From positions 8,272,041 through 8,336,040 of the forward strand of contig CM048849.1 in NCBI GenBank assembly GCA_026545225.1: a stretch of DNA of 64,000 nt. Direction: 5' to 3'. The position numbers were made by a program, and so were the translations under genes. The notes below the pieces were generated by a model, which did no database searches, was not told the DNA's origin, and worked only from the letters and a program-made list of their open reading frames with translations. The DNA comes from Cornus controversa. Lineage: Eukaryota > Streptophyta > Magnoliopsida > Cornales > Cornaceae. Each line of letters opens with the position of its first letter. Position 1 is the stretch's first letter. This document shows, piece after piece, positions 59,300 to 64,000 of this stretch.

Positions 59300-59322
59300 A
59301 AATTCCTATAAGGTTGGGAGGT
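59300..59322 (+). other. Polypurine tract region of gypsy C
   Basis: AAATTCCTATAAGGTTGGGAGGT, following GAGGACG, directly before the LTR. This is the standard arrangement at the 3' end of Tekay-like elements. The gypsy B copy reads AAGGAGGGGAGGT. Confidence 0.65.
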
Positions 59323-60045
59323 TGTAGAGACCGTGCTTAATTTTGGTCAATTTTTTAATTTTTCATCATTTATTCCTTTAAACATATTTTAAATGATATT
59401 TAACATGTTTTGAATGCGGAAAACATGTTTGGAAAGTGTTTTAAAGGTTTTGATAAGTTTTCAAAATATTTGAAGAAGTTTGACTTTTTGGTCAAACTGG
59501 GGCCCGGGATGCGACTTAACAAGGTCCGAGAATCCAGAAAATTTTTAAAAATATTTATTTTGGGAAATGGCTTAAATGAAATGTTTAGAGTGTTGAGGGA
59601 GTGATTTCTAGACCAACGGAGTTTTTGAGAATTAATTCAGAGGTCGGGAAGGTACATTAAGTGGCCCGGGGATAAAATGGTCATTTTGCGCCCCTAGGGT
59701 TGAGATAAATATCAAAAAGGGTCTAAGATATTTCATTTTACGGATCTCTCTCTCTCTCTATCTCTCCCACTTCATCTCTCTCCCTTCTCTCTAGATTATA
59801 GGTCACTTGAGGTATGATTTGTAAGATCCCGAAGAAGGAAAATATATAGAGGGCGTTGAGGGCTTCAGTTTGAACCGATCAAAGTCTCCATTTTGTGAAG
59901 TTAAGAAAGCTGGGATTTCTCAAAGTTGGATTCAAAGCATAGGATTTGAGGTAGGTGTACTAGACTCATTTTCACCTTGATTCTATAGGTCACATATTTG
60001 TGACAAGAAAGATAGGTTGAGATTTCTTGAGTTTAGGGTTTTGTG

Positions 60046-60076
<31 letters not shown>

Positions 60077-61322
60077 GAAAATGTGATTTATGCACATGGA
60101 TATGTCTAATATGTTAGTTAGGACTTATATATGTTGCATATGTGAAGTTGAGACTATGAATGCTTTTGATGAAATTGTGCGCATTTGGTGGAAGCATTGA
60201 AAATCTGAGTTTCTATTTAGAATTGTGCATGAAAGATATAATTTTCTTGAAAAATGCATAAACATGATAATTTTCATGATATGAGTGTATTGGCATTGTG
60301 ACAAGTTTGGGATGAGAAGGAAAAAATGCATTATTTTGATAAAAGCATTGCATTGTGTGGATTTTGTGCATTTATTTGATAACTGTACATTATGTGAAAA
60401 ATAAGGTTTTTGGGGCATGTGTGAGAATTAATAAGGATTTCAAACTCTAGGGTGCAAGACCCAAAACTTGTTCAAGCGGATGCCACTTTCGTCGGGTTAG
60501 TAACCCGAAAAGCGTGAGCAGAGTATGTGGTCCCAAAGCGACCCTTACTATGGATTGCGATAAGCAAAGTCCTCAGTTGAATTAATTTTTGGATTTATGT
60601 GGTGTGAGTTATATATATGAAATGTGACTTGTTTAAATTAATGTTTATATATATGTATACCTTGAAATGTAAAGCATCACGCATGACTTCCAAAACTTGT
60701 TTGTTTTGAGGATAAAAAACATGAATATTTGTCATATAGATTGTAAAGATTTCATATGCATCCGTGCATGGCCGCCTGAGTTAGAGTACAATTGGGTGGA
60801 TCATTCCTACTGAGCGAGAGAGGATAAGTTCACCCCCTATTTATATAAACTTTTCAGATAAGGCACTAATAGAGGATGAAGCATGAATAGCTCAATGGAC
60901 CTTGTTGAGTACTATTTTTAGACTTTTGACCTTTTGAGATGTGAATAGATGTCCATGCCGGTTCGTGGCATGTGGACTATGTTAATGATGCTATATTTAC
61001 ATTTGATTTGTGTTGATATACTCTAGTTTCAAGTGTAATGATCATATATAGATCACATGTGACTTTTGGTGTATGAGTGGAAAGATGTGGTATTGAATTT
61101 CATTATGTGTATTATAAAGATATACTCATTTCTGAACCACATCCTTATACTTGGATTATATGTGTAATCTTAAGGGAACATTATATATGAGGGGCCATTA
61201 GCTCCTCATGTATGATATTGAGGAAGTGATGGTTGTAGACTAGATTTGTGCATTCTTATCAAACTATGCCCCTTATAGATCAATTATGGCTGTTTTGGAT
61301 CATGTAGATGTTGTAGCTACAT

Positions 61323-61375
<53 letters not shown>

Positions 61376-62258
61376 GCTTGTAATTGAATTGGACCTTGTA
61401 TGAATTTATGTAATGAAGTTGGTTTATGGGATGGTTGACAGAGAATTTTTTTTTTTTTTTTATTTGGAGCACTTGCATGATCATTTGTGGATGATTAGAA
61501 TGTTATTTTGATGGTGAAATGGCAATTGTAAATGATTGGAAATGTTTAGGTTTGAGTTTTAGAGTTAGTTTTGAGATGACAGAGACTAAAAGAATTTCCT
61601 AGGTGAATATAGTCGACTTTCTCTTCAAAAGAAGTTGACTGTTTTGTCTAGCAGCTTTTAGAGCTTTCTGGGAAGGCAAGATAGTCGACTTTCCTTTTTA
61701 GGATAGAAGACTGTCTTACTACTTTAGAAATCTCATTTTTTTTAGAAATCAGGATTTTGCACTTTCTAGGAAGGCAAGATAGTTGACTTTCCTTTCTGAG
61801 ACAGAAGACCATTTTACTGCTTTAGAAATCTCATTTTTCTGGAAATCAGCATTTTGCACTTTCTGGGAGGGAAAGATAGTCAACTGTCTGTTTTTGGGCA
61901 TTTCTGGAAGAGCAAGACAGAAGACTACCTTACTGCTCTAGATTTTCAAGTTATTGAATTAAGCATAACTTGGTCGTTTCAAACCCAAATCAAATGATTC
62001 TTTTTTGAAATTGATTCTTTTTGGACACTCATTCCAATGGTGTAACTTTCAAGTTTAAATTCCACTCACATACAGAGTTGAGTTCCAAAACTTGGTAGTT
62101 ACATGTATAGTGCCATTGCGAGGGGTATTGATGTGTACAAGCCAATGTAATGATGTTGTTGAAGGCTTCCGCATTGAGTTTGCTATTTGTGAGATGATTA
62201 GATGAGATGAGGACCCAGTCATCCTTGGTTTCTAGAGAATGAGAATCGGGGCGTGACA
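59323..62258 (+). mobile_element. 3' LTR of gypsy C
   Basis: Starts TGTAGAGACCGTGC after the polypurine tract and ends CGGGGCGTGACA, 2936 bp. The first 1.75 kb matches the solo LTR 51413-54278 (minus strand). From about 61090 it matches only the partial 5' LTR 42488-43629. It contains TA runs at 60051-60076 and 61325-61372 and the AGTCGACT repeat array at about 61605-61950. Confidence 0.88.
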
Positions 62259-62726
62259 ATTATGTTGGTAGAAGGAGGCTTAGAATGTTAAAAATGACCA
62301 TTTGCATAGTTGAAGAATCTAGTCACTTTGATGCATCAGAATGCCCTTTTTATCCATCAAAAAAGCTATAGGATTTTAAAATGTCAAAGTACCGAGAGTG
62401 AATTTTGGTCGATAAAAGCTTGATACTTGTTCGATGCATTGAAGTCATCATTTTGATGCATCGAAGTCATTATTCATAGCATGTTTCGAATTTGCCCAAA
62501 CTTCAATCGGGCATAACTTATTCGTTTTGAATCAAAATTTAGTATGATTTTTTTTTAAATAGAGTATTTTTGTATCCTCTTTTTAACAGAATAAGTATCA
62601 CACTCAAATTCTAAATGTACAAGAATTTAGGTTCTAGATACTAAGCTATTTATGGACGTGAACCGGGTGAAACCTTTACTGTTCGCCTTCATTTCTCTAG
62701 GAGTCAAAAATTGGGACATGATAGCA
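62259..62726 (+). repeat. End of another gypsy LTR
   Basis: Holds TTCGATGCATTGAAG and TTGATGCATCGAAG (62413-62472). The shared LTR text follows: CGGGCATAACTTATTCG, a T-run, and TAACAGAATAAGTATCAC. It ends near TTGGGACATGATA, just before a primer-site-like TGGTATCAAAGC. Gypsy C may have inserted into this older element, but its matching left flank is gone. Confidence 0.6.
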
Positions 62727-62738
62727 TGGTATCAAAGC
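62727..62738 (+). other. Primer-binding-site-like sequence 1
   Basis: TGGTATCAAAGC, 11 of 12 bases, following the LTR end at about 62726. Confidence 0.6.
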
Positions 62739-62859
62739 TTGATATCAGGTTGAGATCAGTGTTGGAATAGTTCACGTGGTTGACTGAACAGGTTCACACT
62801 CGAAATTCGGTGTCGGCCCATGGGAGTCCTGGTGGTCCGAATTTCGGGCCGTGAAAGAA

Positions 62860-62871
62860 TGGTATCAGAGC
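62860..62871 (+). other. Primer-binding-site-like sequence 2
   Basis: TGGTATCAGAGC, a perfect match, 133 bp after the first. It follows CGGGCCGTGAAAGAA and precedes ACTAGGTTAGAATACCTA, which parallels the leader of gypsy C after its primer site (CTAGGTCAAAATACCTAA). Confidence 0.7.
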
Positions 62872-63110
62872 ACTAGGTTAGAATACCTAGGGGCGACGAG
62901 TAGAGATTAAAAATTAGAACATAAGGATTTAGACTTGAGGCTATAAATTGCTTATGTGAGGATGATTACTTGTTTATGCATTTATAACATGCAAACTATG
63001 AATTGACATACCATGACGCTGTGTGAGTATGATAATAGGTATGACAAGAACAGATTAGTCCTTTAGGATATTAATTGTTCTTGAGTACTCCTCGTTACTT
63101 TTGTAGCAAG

Positions 63111-63576
63111 ATGACTTCGGGGAAAGACCATGGGAAAGCACTATCTGGGTCATGAGAAACCAGTGATAGAGTATAGGTTGTTATGGAAGTAGTTGCAACC
63201 CTACAACAGCTTGCAAGAGTGATGAGTGCTACGATAGGACTGCAACAGGTGAGTCCAATGCAGGTGAGGGCATGCTAAGAAAAGACAGAGGGATGATGTT
63301 TTATGTTCTTAGGAACAACGGCAGGAGCGAGTAGTACCAATGATGCCTTTACCCACGGGATCTTCCCAATTGGATAGGTTGTGTTTTCATTGTCATCAAC
63401 CAAGCCACCAAAATTCTGAATGTCTAAGGAGGTTGTTAAACTCAGAATTCAGCGTAATTCGACTCCTTTATCAGTTCAAGAATGCATTCATATATCCGAT
63501 CATACTTCATAGAAGAGATACATCAAAGAATAGTGAATGGCGTGTCAAGACTGGAGTCGGGAAGCTGAAGAGTTGA
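63111..63576 (+). pseudogene. Gypsy gag remnant with zinc knuckle
   Basis: The ATG at 63111 (MTSGKDHGKALSGS, then a stop) sits where gag starts in the other gypsy elements. The capsid region is mostly deleted. A stretch around VVATLQQLARVMS recalls the gag N-terminal helix. The open frame 63340-63576 carries an intact CX2CX4HX4C knuckle (CFHCHQPSHQNSEC, from about 63382). The tail turns into LTR-like sequence after about 63590. Confidence 0.65.
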
Positions 63577-64000
63577 AGGATTGCAGGGTGAAGGAAGTTT
63601 GATGCATCCAAATTATAGCTTCGATGGATCGAAGCTTCGATGAATCAAAGTGCCTACTTCGATGCATCGAAAATTCTTGTAGAAAAGATATTTTTGGATA
63701 TTTTCTCCACTTGGCCACTTGTCTAATTTCTTCTAAAAGATGTCTTGAACGAAATTTCAGTGATATTTTGAGCCTCAAGTCAGATATATAGATAGAAAAT
63801 ATATAATAATTAGATATATCACAATTCTTGTAAGAAAGAACAATTAGTAAAATTCTAGAGAAAGTAAAGCTCTAGAGATGGAAAGCTTCAAAGAAGGCTT
63901 TGTAAGGCCTTGAAGATTGTTTTGAGCATGGATTCACCTCTGTCTATGGAGTGCTTTTGTCCCACCATGATCAACTAACTCCTTCTCTATGGTTTGGACA
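63577..64000. repeat. LTR-like sequence with palindrome cluster
   Basis: Contains TTCGATGGATCGAAG, CTTCGATGAATCAAAG and CTTCGATGCATCGAAAA at about 63618-63672, the same class of palindrome as in the LTRs above. The rest is non-coding and runs out of the window. Confidence 0.5.

Overview
The window looks like intergenic DNA from a large, repeat-rich plant genome, most likely a eudicot. It is AT-rich. The retroelements have plant-type LTRs and primer sites (TGGTATCAGAGC for initiator tRNA-Met; TGGCGCC... for tRNA-Asp). A CACTA transposon carries spliced fragments of two plant genes. I see no intact host gene, no rRNA or tRNA gene and no CRISPR array. Almost every base belongs to transposable elements nested inside one another. 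The boundaries rest on five exact and three near-exact target-site duplications (TSDs) and on comparing copies within the window.

Layout. 1-4456: remnant of a Ty3/gypsy LTR, split by an antisense solo LTR (817-3222), then unassigned LTR-like DNA. 4457-7995: 5' LTR, primer site and gag of a Ty3/gypsy element, cut off where a Ty1/copia LTR begins. 7996-35303: a copia complex. Copia 1 (LTR 7996-10118, gag, protease, integrase) is broken by an antisense solo LTR of an Athila-like family (11186-12569, TSD GAGTG). It runs into copia 2 (LTR 14272-16462, gag, pol). Copia 2 is split by an 11.5-kb CACTA element (18076-29587, TSD GTA). The complex ends in a truncated copia LTR (33738-35303).

35304-38344: 3' end of a gypsy integrase with another Athila-like solo LTR (35464-36916), then the first part of its 3' LTR. 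38345-42487: 5' LTR, primer site and gag-protease of Athila-like element D, 3'-truncated. 42488-62258: a Tekay-like gypsy element C with LTRs of about 2.9 kb. Its protease is split by Athila-like element E (45449-56090, TSD CCGAT). E carries both LTRs but only gag and protease, and it contains a solo LTR of C's own broad family in antisense (51413-54278, TSD TAGTT). 62259-64000: older gypsy LTR, leader and gag remnants.

No element here looks able to move by itself: every pol region has stops, frameshifts, deletions or changed catalytic residues. The two observations most worth following are the Pack-type CACTA element, which holds four correctly phased exons of an ERD6-like sugar transporter plus one exon of succinyl-CoA ligase alpha, and a recurring cluster of short palindromes at a similar place near the 3' end of several diverged gypsy LTRs, whose core differs between families while the position is kept.
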